Below, piece after piece: positions 8,238 to 16,527 of a stretch of 30,468 nt of DNA. The stretch comes from Lichenicoccus sp964235615 (GTDB taxonomy: Bacteria > Pseudomonadota > Alphaproteobacteria > Acetobacterales > Acetobacteraceae). The stretch lies in contig CAXSEE010000032.1 in NCBI GenBank assembly GCA_964235615.1, positions 1 to 30,468 on the forward strand, read 5' to 3'. Position 1 is the first letter of the stretch; the number at the start of each line of letters is the position of its first letter. The translations under genes were made by a program, and so were the position numbers. The notes beneath the pieces are model-generated. The model saw only the letters and a list, made by a program, of their open reading frames with translations. It ran no database searches and was not told the DNA's origin.

Positions 8238-8810
8238 TCAGCGCCGCTCGACGACCCTTTGCAGCACCGGCCGGAACTCGTCGAACGTCAGGGTCTGCAA
8301 GTCGGCCGTCTTGCCAGCGTCATCCCACATCCGGACGCGCACGGCCTCGCAATAGAATTCGTGGCTGCGAAAATCGGCGATCTCGAACTCGTTCATCGGA
8401 CCGCCCTGAAGCGACAGGCTGTGCTTCGACGCATCGGATAATTTATCGTAATAAGTCCGATCCGTGGCGCAGAGATAACGTTTCGCAGCCACATGCAGTC
8501 GGACGCAATCCGTGACGACGGCAGGGAAGAATTCTTCCAATACTCTTGCTCCGGACGCGTCGTGGAGCTTGTCCATGGTGTCGTCGGGTGAGTATTCGCC
8601 GAACTCGCTGGTGAAGTGGCCGATGTCGTGCAGGAGGGCAGCGGCGACCAGGACGTCCGACGCGCCCTCGGCTTGAGCCAAGGTCGCCGCTTGCAGCATA
8701 TGCTCGGCCATGGTGACCGCTTCGCCGAGATAGGCCTCAGCGCCGCGACGCTCGAAAATATCGGCGATCCGCTCGACGATGTCTTCACTCTCCGCATTCA
8801 GGCTGGTCAT
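8238..8810 (-). CDS. tmpB: PhnZ/TmpB-type HD-domain mixed-valent diiron oxygenase
   Basis: This 190-residue protein has the same length and motif order as PhnZ. It shows 'YLGE' (27-30, the lid Tyr/Glu of this family), HD-type metal ligands H37, H61-D62, H83 and H106, 'HVAAKRYL' (106-113), 'LSDASKHSLSLQGGPMNEFE' (124-143), and a late Asp near 170. The family cleaves the C-P bond of a 1-hydroxy-2-aminoethylphosphonate, using O2 to release phosphate. With a GBBH-like oxygenase as partner, the TmpB substrate (1-hydroxy-2-trimethylaminoethylphosphonate, giving glycine betaine) is more likely than the PhnZ substrate. The start at 8810 is set by an ATGA overlap with the preceding gene; an upstream start at 8876 would lie inside that gene. 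It is the last gene of the leftward operon. Confidence 0.85.
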   Translation of the reverse strand: MTSLNAESEDIVERIADIFERRGAEAYLGEAVTMAEHMLQAATLAQAEGASDVLVAAALLHDIGHFTSEFGEYSPDDTMDKLHDASGARVLEEFFPAVVTDCVRLHVAAKRYLCATDRTYYDKLSDASKHSLSLQGGPMNEFEIADFRSHEFYCEAVRVRMWDDAGKTADLQTLTFDEFRPVLQRVVERR

Positions 8811-9961
8811 GGCTCCGCTCCATTGTCTTCGAGGACGGCCAGGGTCGACAGCAGGCCATCCCTGTCCACATAGCAACCTTGCAGCCAGCGTTTGCCGCTG
8901 CCGATGATCGCCTTGCGGGCGTGCAGCACCCGCAGATTATCGACGATGAACAGATCCCCAGGGGCGAGCTTGAAGCTGACCGCCAAAGCCGGATCCTCGA
9001 TCAACTCGGCCATCCGGCGGTAGGCGGCGTAATAGTCAGCCATGTCGTCATAGGGGATGTCGATGAAGGGCGCCGCCGAACGGTTGTTGAAGCGGATGGC
9101 GACCAGTTCGCCGTCGAGGCCAAGCTCGATGATCGGCCGTTTGGATCGGAGCTTGACGCTCGTGGAGCCCGCATACTCGAACCGGGCGCAATATCCGGCA
9201 AGGAGTTCGAAGCCACGCGGCGACTGCTCCTGTAGTCGCTCGGCCACCTTGAAGCCGTCGACGACAACGGAGTCCCCACCCTCCACGGTATTTTCGAGAC
9301 AGGCCAGGATTTGCAAGCCCGGCACTGGATCGCGATAGGGATTATCGGTGTGGGCCTGAAGGCCGAGATTGGTGTAGGCGAGGTTGTTGGGCTCGACCTC
9401 GACCCGGACATCGAACAGGCGGCCGTAGTTGGTCTCCCGCACGTAGCCGAACAGCCTGGCCACGTCGACCGGCACGCCGGAAGTGGTCGGCGCACCGGTC
9501 AGGCGCGCGAAGCCGTCGCGTCGAATCGCGGTCAGCCACCGCCGCCGCGTGGCCGGGTCGTTGCAGACCTCATGGTAGTTCTCGATCGTCATATGGCCGG
9601 CCAACCCTGCGTCCCAGCGGGCGATGTGCGGTCCGGTCCAGCCCGCGGCGTTCGGAGCCGGCTTGTCGTAGATCCGGGCGAGCAGCCAGTCCGGGTCGAA
9701 CGCCACCGTCTTGCCCTCCGGATCGAAGCGGATGGCGAGGCGGCCCTCAGCCCATGCCGCTTCGGCGATGCGGGTGTCGCGCGGGATGTCCAGCAAGGTG
9801 ATTAGGCGTTGCCTGTTGCCTGGACTGCGGCTCGCGGGGTCCTGGGCGTTGTCGCGCAGCCACATGGCATGGAAGCGGCGCGGCTCGCCCTCGAGCATGA
9901 CTTCCAAGGCAGCGCCATCATCCAGCAGGCGCGGTGCCGGGGCCAAGCCTTGATCGGGCAA
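8807..9961 (-). CDS. tmpA: GBBH-like Fe(II)/2-oxoglutarate oxygenase, TmpA type
   Basis: This 384-residue protein has a gamma-butyrobetaine-hydroxylase-like N-terminal domain (about 12-95, with 'HAMWLRDNA' at 31-39) and a TauD/TfdA dioxygenase domain. Metal ligands are visible as H204-x-D206 ('LQAHTDNPY') and H347 ('LRVLHARKA'), with R358 placed to bind 2-oxoglutarate. TmpA hydroxylates N-trimethyl-2-aminoethylphosphonate at C1. The pairing with a PhnZ/TmpB-like gene, in ATGA overlap, favours that reaction over carnitine synthesis. I choose TTG at 9961 as start because AAGGA lies seven bases upstream and the frame further up runs into the transporter gene. The 23-base gap to the transporter stop indicates one operon. 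True gamma-butyrobetaine hydroxylase remains the alternative. Confidence 0.82.
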   Translation of the reverse strand: MPDQGLAPAPRLLDDGAALEVMLEGEPRRFHAMWLRDNAQDPASRSPGNRQRLITLLDIPRDTRIAEAAWAEGRLAIRFDPEGKTVAFDPDWLLARIYDKPAPNAAGWTGPHIARWDAGLAGHMTIENYHEVCNDPATRRRWLTAIRRDGFARLTGAPTTSGVPVDVARLFGYVRETNYGRLFDVRVEVEPNNLAYTNLGLQAHTDNPYRDPVPGLQILACLENTVEGGDSVVVDGFKVAERLQEQSPRGFELLAGYCARFEYAGSTSVKLRSKRPIIELGLDGELVAIRFNNRSAAPFIDIPYDDMADYYAAYRRMAELIEDPALAVSFKLAPGDLFIVDNLRVLHARKAIIGSGKRWLQGCYVDRDGLLSTLAVLEDNGAEP

Positions 9962-9984
9962 GCGGTCGTCCTTCGCTTCGAGAG

Positions 9985-11316
9985 CTACCGGGAGAGAGGT
10001 GCGGCAGGCAAGGATACCGCGGCACCCCTGTGGCCAAGGCCGTGAGCAGCGGAGTGGCGGTAGAAGTAGATCGCGGCCACGGCGGTAGCGGCGGCGCCGA
10101 CGACCCCGGTAACATAGGCTCCCATGATAAAGAATTGCAGCCAATTCAGCGAGGCTTGGCCGAAGTTTCGCCACAGCAGCAAGGCGACGCTTCCCATATA
10201 GCCCGAAGAGTCCGCCACGTAGATCAGGAAGCCGGCGTTCGCGACCCGTCCGCTGACGGCCACCAGACGGTCGAACAGGACGGCGTTGACCGGGTTGTAG
10301 GCGATGTAGAGGCCTGAACCGGCAAGGATCATCCACACCAGCGGCGAGATCAGATGCGCCTGGAACGCCAGGGTGGACAGGCCGAGCAGGACGAACCCGC
10401 CTCCCACCATCGCGTGGATGACCATCAAGGCCCGGCGATTGTCGCGGACCATGATGACGGCAGCCATGCCGACCAGGGCAATGACCGCCACCGGCAACTC
10501 GCTGGCCGTGAATATGCCCGACTCCCCGCCATAGCCGAGCGCTGCCCAGATCTCGGCGGCGAAATTGTCCCGGAAGTCGCGAAAGGCAGTCAGCAGGACA
10601 TAGGCGAACACGATGGCAATCAGGCCTGGCGCATAGGCCCTCAGGAACTCGCGGCGCTCGGCACCGGTCATTGGAAGGCGGCGGGCGCGCTCGGCTTCGT
10701 CGCGGGCGTTCGGTGGCGGCAACTGGCTGAGTACCCAGACCGAGCAGAGCAGAAGCGGCATGAACAATGCTCCACTCGCTGCCGGCATCCAGAACTGGTC
10801 GACATGCCAGGTCTGTATGAGCCAGACACCCACCGACTTCACCACGCCGGACGAGAGAATGAAGCTGGCGCACATCATGGAGGCCAGGACCTCCGATACG
10901 CGGCGACCTTCCATGAAGCCGTAGACGAGGCCCCAGATCATGCCGAGAGGCAGACCGTTGACGAACAGGGTGATCACGTTCCACGGTGCGGGGACGATCG
11001 CGAAGGCCACGAGCGCCAGCCAGGAAACACCGATCAGCCCGATGATGGCCGGGGCGCGGTTGCGAGGCTGGATTTCCGAAATCACCTTCACGCCGATGAT
11101 TTTCGAAAGCGCGTATCCGGCGACCTGAGCCACGACCAGGGCGATCTTATAGTCGAGGGCAAAGTGCCAACCCGGGACGTGATCGTAGATCGCCGCGGTG
11201 AACGGCTTGCGAAAGGCATACATCGCGAAATAGGTGGAGAAGCCAGCTAGCCCGGCGACGAAAGTGAAGACGAAGGCGTTACTCTTCGCCAGCGCCTGCT
11301 GAACACGACCATTCAC
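9985..11316 (-). CDS. DUF5690 MFS-like transporter, candidate phosphonate importer
   Basis: This 443-residue integral membrane protein has about twelve hydrophobic segments and the family-like N-terminal signature 'YFAMYAFRKPFTAAIYDH' (about 29-46) followed by 'GYALSKIIGVKVISE'. A charged cytoplasmic loop ('NARDEAERARRLPMTGAERR', about 209-228) separates two six-helix halves, as in the major facilitator superfamily. It starts with GTG at 11316; an ATG four bases later is out of frame. It is the first gene of an operon with the two oxygenases, so it may import trimethylaminoethylphosphonate or a related zwitterion. The family has no experimentally assigned substrate that I know of. No PhnCDE-type phosphonate ABC importer is present in the window, which strengthens the case that this gene fills the transport role. 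Confidence 0.8.
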   Translation of the reverse strand: MNGRVQQALAKSNAFVFTFVAGLAGFSTYFAMYAFRKPFTAAIYDHVPGWHFALDYKIALVVAQVAGYALSKIIGVKVISEIQPRNRAPAIIGLIGVSWLALVAFAIVPAPWNVITLFVNGLPLGMIWGLVYGFMEGRRVSEVLASMMCASFILSSGVVKSVGVWLIQTWHVDQFWMPAASGALFMPLLLCSVWVLSQLPPPNARDEAERARRLPMTGAERREFLRAYAPGLIAIVFAYVLLTAFRDFRDNFAAEIWAALGYGGESGIFTASELPVAVIALVGMAAVIMVRDNRRALMVIHAMVGGGFVLLGLSTLAFQAHLISPLVWMILAGSGLYIAYNPVNAVLFDRLVAVSGRVANAGFLIYVADSSGYMGSVALLLWRNFGQASLNWLQFFIMGAYVTGVVGAAATAVAAIYFYRHSAAHGLGHRGAAVSLPAAPLSR

Positions 11317-11736
11317 GTCAGTTTCCCGAATTGCGCCGCTTCAGGACATCTCAGGCACGATCTCGGCTCATGACATATCCGCCCTCGGCTGATTAACTTG
11401 GCCTAAGCGACCTTGGCAAGCCCCGCCTGGCGATCTCCATGATGCCATGCAAGCAGATTGAACAAACCATGCGGCTCATGCAACCGATTTGCGGATAATG
11501 GAGCTCCGTCCGGTAGGCCAGCGTCAACCTGTGACAGAACTGTGACAGCATCGGACCTGGTTAGAGATTGTTACCAGGATCTGCGGTTTGATCGTTGCCA
11601 TATCAGCAAGCAATGACGAAATGTGAAAATTCGAAGACGGGATCGGAATTAGCTGAAATCGACAAGATAGTGACTCGAATGTAATCCCACGTTCACTTAT
11701 AGGAGGTTCTGCACCATCTGTTCGGGGGGTCAGAAG
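11317..11736. other. Divergent regulatory region of the phosphonate locus
   Basis: These 420 non-coding bases lie between the transporter (leftward) and the TonB-dependent receptor (rightward). They contain the PHO box at 11529-11546 and an AT-richer stretch at about 11575-11700. A perfect AGGAGG at 11701-11706 lies 30 bases before the receptor ATG and has no start codon at usable distance. The receptor ATG itself is preceded by GGGGGG (11724-11729). Confidence 0.6.
11529..11546. promoter_or_regulatory. PHO box (PhoB binding site), shared by both divergent operons
   Basis: CTGTGAC-AGAA-CTGTGAC is two identical heptamers with an 11-base period, the architecture of a PhoB site. Each repeat extends to the near-palindrome CTGTGACAG, so the opposite strand reads CTGTCAC-AGTT-CTGTCAC (11548-11531), matching the classical PHO consensus even better. 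The box lies about 190 bases before the TonB receptor ATG and about 210 bases before the transporter start. A candidate -10 (TTAGAG, 11561-11566) follows on the plus strand. Phosphate-starvation control of a phosphonate locus is biologically consistent. A palindromic operator for another regulator is the alternative. Confidence 0.65.
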
Positions 11737-14466
11737 ATGCGGAACCGTTACCTGTTGACTTGCGCTGTTGCAGCACTGCTTACCGGAACGGCTTACGCCG
11801 CGCCTACGCCTTCGGCCAGCGACCCCCAGACAGGCGCTCCACCGGCCGCACCGCCGCCACCCACGAAGGCAAATGCGAAATCATCGGCGAAGGCTTCGAC
11901 GCCGAGCGACGACATCATCGTGACGGCTCAGCGTCGCAGCGAGAGCGTGCAGAAGATACCGCTGACGATCCAGGCCTTCACGGGCAAGACATTGTCGCAG
12001 CTCAACGTGAAGTCGTTCGACGACCTGATCAGGTTCACGCCGAACGTGACCTTCGGAAACAACGGCCCTGGCCAGGGCTCGATCTTCATACGTGGCCTGA
12101 GTGCTGGTTTCGCCGGCAACCAGTCCAGCGCGACCATCGCGAACTTCCCGAACGTAGCACTATATCTCGACGATCAGTCGATGCAGTTTCCCGCGCGCAA
12201 CGTCGATATCTACGTCGTCGACATGAACCGCATCGAGGTGCTCGAAGGCCCGCAAGGCACCTTGTTCGGCGGTGGCGCCGAAGCGGGCGCGATACGCTAC
12301 ATCACCAACAAACCAAACCTCGACGCTTTCGGCGGTCATGCCGAGGGCGGCTACGGCTTCACCGCCCAGGGCGGCATCAACGACCACGGCAATGTCACTG
12401 TGAACGTCCCGGTCATCAAGGACCAGTTCGCGATCAGGGCGGTCCTGTATGACGATCACCGCGGCGGCTACATCGACAACGTGCCGAGCAATTTCACGCG
12501 CGAGAATTCCGATCTCGGCAACTATTATTTCAATATCAAGCCGACCGCGGGTCTCTGCCCGAACGGGCTGCCGGCCGGCAAGGCCGGCTACTGCGCACTG
12601 CCGAACGCGCCGCAAATCAACAATTACTCGATCGCCAGAAGCAACCAGAACACCTCGGAGTATTCCGGCGGCCGCGTCAGCGGGCTCTATCAGATCGACG
12701 ATGACTGGAGCGCGCTGATCACGGAGAGCATCCAGAATCTTCATGCGGATGGGATCAACGCCGAGTATCCGAACGGTTCGGACTTCCAGCCGCTGCAGCC
12801 GCTGCAGGAGACATCCTTCACGCCCACCTACGACCATGACAGCTTCGCCAACACGGCCTGGACGTTCAGCGGCAGGATCGCACCGCTCAAGGTGGTCTAT
12901 ACCGGCGGCTACATGGTCCGGCACATCGACCAGCAGCAGGACTATGCCAACTACTCGAGAACCGCTGGTGGCCAGTATTATCAGTGCACCGGCGGCAGCA
13001 CGGGCTGGGGAAAAGGGCCGGCCAGATGCTATTCGCCGGCCGGCTATTGGCACGACATGGTCAAGAACACCCACCTCACCAACGAGCTTCGCGTCAGCAC
13101 CCCTGATAATTATCGCATCCGCGCGATTGGCGGCGCCTTCTTCGAGTCGTTCCGCATCTATGACGTCATGAACTTCGACTATAAGACATTCCCGGCCTGC
13201 AACCCGGCGAACCTCGCGACAGCGCTGGCCGGCGGCCCGGTCTGCGTCGCCGATGTCCGCACGGCTCCCGGCTCGACGGCCAACGAGCCCGGAGTCCGTG
13301 GCGACAGCACGGCCTTCGGCGAGGACACCCAGCGCGGCTATGACCAGACCGCCTTCTTCGGCTCCATCGACTATGACATCATTCCCAAGTTCCTTACCAT
13401 CACGGGTGGGACGCGCTATTATGAATACAAGGAATTCGAGGTCGGCTCGCAATATGCTACCACTACAAGCTGCCTGAATGTGCCGAATGGCGACTGCACC
13501 GGCGGCGAGGTCAACATCAACGCCGCGAAAGATCGTTCGGTCTATACCGGCTTCAAGAACCGCGCGAGCCTGAGCTGGCACGTCAGTCCGGTGACGCTCG
13601 CGTATTTCACCTTCTCGCAGGGCTTCCGGCCGGGGGGATTCAACCGAGCGGTGAGCGATGTGGCACCTGGTCCGGACGGCCTGAAACAGTATCAGAAGCC
13701 GAACGGATATGCTCCCGACTCACTGCAGAACTATGAAATAGGCATAAAGACGAGCTTCCTGAACCGGCGCCTCCAACTCAACCTGTCGGCCTACGACATG
13801 GACTGGAAGAACGTCCAGTTCCTGTTCTTCAATCCGACCGAGCTCGGCAACACGACCTTCGGGGTCAACGGTCCCAGCTACAACATCAAGGGTGCCGAGG
13901 CGCAGCTGTTTGCTCATGTGACGCCGCAGTTGACGCTGAACGGGTCGGGCACCTTCAACCAGAACCAGCAGACCAGCTCGCCATGCCTGGTCGGGAATAT
14001 TCCCGGCACTCCCTCCGACGGCAAATGCATCACCCAGGTCGAACAGACCGGCGTCGGCCTGGTGCCGTTCCAGAATCCCTTCGGCACCATCGGCTCGACC
14101 GCGGCCTTCTCGCCCAAATTCCAGGCAAGCATACGCGCGCGCTACGACTGGATATTCGGCCGTTGGCATCCCTATGCGGCGGCGGGGCTGAACTACACCG
14201 ACACGATGTTCAACGAGCCCTCCACCTATGAGTCCGGCAACAACGTGACGATCCCGACCTCGACCTTGCTGCGTTACAAGCAGCCGAGCTACGAGACGGT
14301 CGACGCATCGGTCGGCTTCACCAACGGCCGCTGGTCGGCGGAACTGTTCGGCACCAATCTGGGCGACAGCCACGCCAGCACCTTCACCTCCTCGGCGCAG
14401 TTCATCAAGTCCGAGGTGCCGATCCGGCCGCTCGTCGTCGAGCTCAAGGTAGGCGTGGATCTCTGA
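11737..14466 (+). CDS. TonB-dependent outer-membrane receptor in phosphonate operon
   Basis: This 909-residue protein has a signal peptide (1-22, cleavage after 'TAYA'), a Pro/Ala/Lys linker, a TonB-box-like segment 'DDIIVTAQRRSES' (about 58-70), and a plug domain (about 70-200, with 'LIRFTPNV', 'IFIRGL' and 'RIEVLEGPQGTLFGGGAEAG'). A 22-strand-type beta-barrel with the late 'GFRPGGFNRA' motif follows. It would import a large or scarce substrate across the outer membrane using TonB energy. The last residues 'ELKVGVDL' lack the usual terminal Phe or Trp of outer-membrane barrels. Several Cys pairs in barrel loops may form disulfides. It is the first gene of an operon with sulfotransferase, FAD oxidase and PhnX genes, 24 bases before the next start. 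A phosphonate-bearing ligand is inferred from context only. Confidence 0.88.
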   Translation: MRNRYLLTCAVAALLTGTAYAAPTPSASDPQTGAPPAAPPPPTKANAKSSAKASTPSDDIIVTAQRRSESVQKIPLTIQAFTGKTLSQLNVKSFDDLIRFTPNVTFGNNGPGQGSIFIRGLSAGFAGNQSSATIANFPNVALYLDDQSMQFPARNVDIYVVDMNRIEVLEGPQGTLFGGGAEAGAIRYITNKPNLDAFGGHAEGGYGFTAQGGINDHGNVTVNVPVIKDQFAIRAVLYDDHRGGYIDNVPSNFTRENSDLGNYYFNIKPTAGLCPNGLPAGKAGYCALPNAPQINNYSIARSNQNTSEYSGGRVSGLYQIDDDWSALITESIQNLHADGINAEYPNGSDFQPLQPLQETSFTPTYDHDSFANTAWTFSGRIAPLKVVYTGGYMVRHIDQQQDYANYSRTAGGQYYQCTGGSTGWGKGPARCYSPAGYWHDMVKNTHLTNELRVSTPDNYRIRAIGGAFFESFRIYDVMNFDYKTFPACNPANLATALAGGPVCVADVRTAPGSTANEPGVRGDSTAFGEDTQRGYDQTAFFGSIDYDIIPKFLTITGGTRYYEYKEFEVGSQYATTTSCLNVPNGDCTGGEVNINAAKDRSVYTGFKNRASLSWHVSPVTLAYFTFSQGFRPGGFNRAVSDVAPGPDGLKQYQKPNGYAPDSLQNYEIGIKTSFLNRRLQLNLSAYDMDWKNVQFLFFNPTELGNTTFGVNGPSYNIKGAEAQLFAHVTPQLTLNGSGTFNQNQQTSSPCLVGNIPGTPSDGKCITQVEQTGVGLVPFQNPFGTIGSTAAFSPKFQASIRARYDWIFGRWHPYAAAGLNYTDTMFNEPSTYESGNNVTIPTSTLLRYKQPSYETVDASVGFTNGRWSAELFGTNLGDSHASTFTSSAQFIKSEVPIRPLVVELKVGVDL

Positions 14467-14490
14467 GGGCGGATCCGCGCTTGGCCATGC

Positions 14491-16521
14491 ATGGAACTTA
14501 ATCCGTCGTCGATCGAGTTGCAGATTGTCCGGCTTCGGCAGATGCAGAGGGACCGCCAGCATCCCGATGCGCTGGCCGCGGCGGAGGCGCTGCTGCGCGA
14601 CCTCCCGGAAAACCGGGACCTGCTCCTGCTCTCGGCGATCAGCCTGCGTCATCTCGCTCGCATCACGGAAGCATTGAAGCTGCTAGATGGGCTCGAGGTC
14701 TTGCAGCCCCGCTTCAGCCTGCTGCATCAGGAACGCGGCCTGTGCCATGTCGCACTCAAGGATGCGCCGGGTGCCACTGACGCGCTGCTGCGGGCCGTGA
14801 ACCTCAATCCCGCGCTGCCGATGAGCTGGCGGATGCTCGAAGGTGTCTATCGCATCAGCGGCGATGCCGAGAACGCCGCCACTGCCGCGGCGCACGTGAC
14901 GATGCTGCAGCGTCTGCCGGGCGAGGTCGTGAGGGCCACCTCGCTTTTCTTCGACGGCGAGCTCGGATTGGCCGAGCAGATCACCCGCGCGTATTTGCTG
15001 AAGCATGGCGATCATCCGGAAGCGATGCGCCTGCTCGCCAAGATCGGCATGGAGCGCCACGTGCTCGATGACGCCGAGCTGCTGCTTGCGGCGATGCTCG
15101 CGATCGTGCCCGATCATCGGGCGGCACGGCATGAGTATGCGCAATGCCTTATACTCCGGCATAAATATCCGGAGGCGCGGGAGCAGCTTGGAAAATTACT
15201 CGAGATCGAGCCGCGCAACACGGAGTATCGCTCACTGGCGGCGACCGCGGCCGTCGGTCTCGGAGAGAATGAGCAAGCCATCACGCTCTACCGTGAGCTG
15301 CTTGCCGACATGCCCGGCTCGCCCGACGTCCAGCTCTGGCTCGGGCACGCGCTGAAGACGGTCGGGCAGACCCCGGAGGCGATTGCCGCGTATCGCGCAG
15401 CCGCCGCAGCGCGGCCCGACTTTGGCGATGCCTACTGGAGTCTGGCCAACCTGAAGACGTACCGCTTCGAGGATAGTGAAATTGTCCGGATGCGCGCCGA
15501 GGAGGCATCCGCGACGACCGCCGCCATCGATCGCGTCCATCTCTGCTTCGCACTCGGCAAGGCGCTCGAAGACAGCGGCGAGACGGCGGAGTCCTGGCGG
15601 TATTACGACCGCGGAAACGCCGTCCAGCGCTCGGAAAGCCGTTATCGTCCGGAAATCATCGAGGTCAACACGCGGGAGCAGATCCGTATCTGTACGCCCG
15701 GTTTCTTCGCCGGCCGCGAAGGCTGGGGTATTGCCGATCGCGATCCGATCTTCATCGTCGGACTGCCGCGGTCGGGCTCCACGCTGATCGAGCAGATCCT
15801 TGCCTCGCATTCGCGGGTCGAGGGCACCCAGGAACTGGCGAACATCCAGCGGATCGTGCTCGAACTCCAGGGACGCGACATCGATTTCGACGCGCCGCGC
15901 TATCCGGCGATATTGCGCGACATGACACGTCAAGACCTGGCGGGACTGGGCAGGCGCTACATGGACGAGACGCGCATATACCGGACCGGACGCGAGTTCT
16001 TCATCGACAAGATGCCGAACAACTTCCGCCATATCGGCTTGATCCATCTGATGCTGCCGAACGCCAGGATCATCGATGCGCGACGCGACCCGATGTCATG
16101 CTGCTTCAGCAACCTCAAGCAGCTTTTCGCGCATGGGCAGGAATTCTCCTACAGCATCGACGACATCGCCCGCTATTACCGCACCTATCTCGACCTGATG
16201 CAGCATTGGGACGAAATGCTGCCAGGACAAATCCTGCGCGTTCAGCTCGACGATATCGTGGCCGATCTCGAAGGTTCGGTCGGGCGGATCCTCACCCACT
16301 GCGGCCTGTCCTTCGAGCCGGCCTGCGTGAATTTCCACGAGAACACGCGAAGCGTCCGCACGCCGAGTTCGGAACAGGTGCGGCAACCCATCTTCCGCGA
16401 CGGGCTCGACCAATGGAGACGATACGAGCCCTGGCTCGATCCGCTCAAGCAGGCGCTCGGCGACGCGTTGGTTCGCTATCGCACGTGCGTTCATGATAGC
16501 GATGAGCCCGGAGGATACTGA
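14491..16521 (+). CDS. TPR-sulfotransferase (Sulfotransfer_3 domain)
   Basis: In this 676-residue protein the first roughly 380 residues are tandem TPR-like helices. The C-terminal third is a sulfotransferase domain with the 5'-phosphosulfate-binding loop 'GLPRSGSTLIEQ' (424-435) after 'DPIFIV'. Further down are 'FIDKMPNNFRHIGLIHLMLP' and 'ARIIDARRDPMSCCFSNLKQ', typical of the 3'-phosphate region for PAPS. It should transfer sulfate from PAPS to a carbohydrate, lipid or protein hydroxyl; there is no signal peptide. It sits between the TonB receptor (24-base gap) and the FAD oxidase (6-base gap), so it is transcribed with phosphonate genes, an unexplained combination. The same protein type often neighbours TonB receptors in proteobacteria (from memory). 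Confidence 0.87.
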   Translation: MELNPSSIELQIVRLRQMQRDRQHPDALAAAEALLRDLPENRDLLLLSAISLRHLARITEALKLLDGLEVLQPRFSLLHQERGLCHVALKDAPGATDALLRAVNLNPALPMSWRMLEGVYRISGDAENAATAAAHVTMLQRLPGEVVRATSLFFDGELGLAEQITRAYLLKHGDHPEAMRLLAKIGMERHVLDDAELLLAAMLAIVPDHRAARHEYAQCLILRHKYPEAREQLGKLLEIEPRNTEYRSLAATAAVGLGENEQAITLYRELLADMPGSPDVQLWLGHALKTVGQTPEAIAAYRAAAAARPDFGDAYWSLANLKTYRFEDSEIVRMRAEEASATTAAIDRVHLCFALGKALEDSGETAESWRYYDRGNAVQRSESRYRPEIIEVNTREQIRICTPGFFAGREGWGIADRDPIFIVGLPRSGSTLIEQILASHSRVEGTQELANIQRIVLELQGRDIDFDAPRYPAILRDMTRQDLAGLGRRYMDETRIYRTGREFFIDKMPNNFRHIGLIHLMLPNARIIDARRDPMSCCFSNLKQLFAHGQEFSYSIDDIARYYRTYLDLMQHWDEMLPGQILRVQLDDIVADLEGSVGRILTHCGLSFEPACVNFHENTRSVRTPSSEQVRQPIFRDGLDQWRRYEPWLDPLKQALGDALVRYRTCVHDSDEPGGY

Positions 16522-16527
16522 GGCCGC

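Noticed and set aside
9962..10984. Upstream extension of the TmpA-like frame to 725 codons
   Set aside because: The extra 341 codons lie out of frame inside the transporter gene; the TTG at 9961 with AAGGA upstream and homology over the full GBBH-like length fix the start.
12160..13581. A 473-codon minus-strand open frame inside the TonB receptor gene
   Set aside because: The opposite strand carries unmistakable receptor motifs; the antisense product has no recognisable domain or ribosome binding site.
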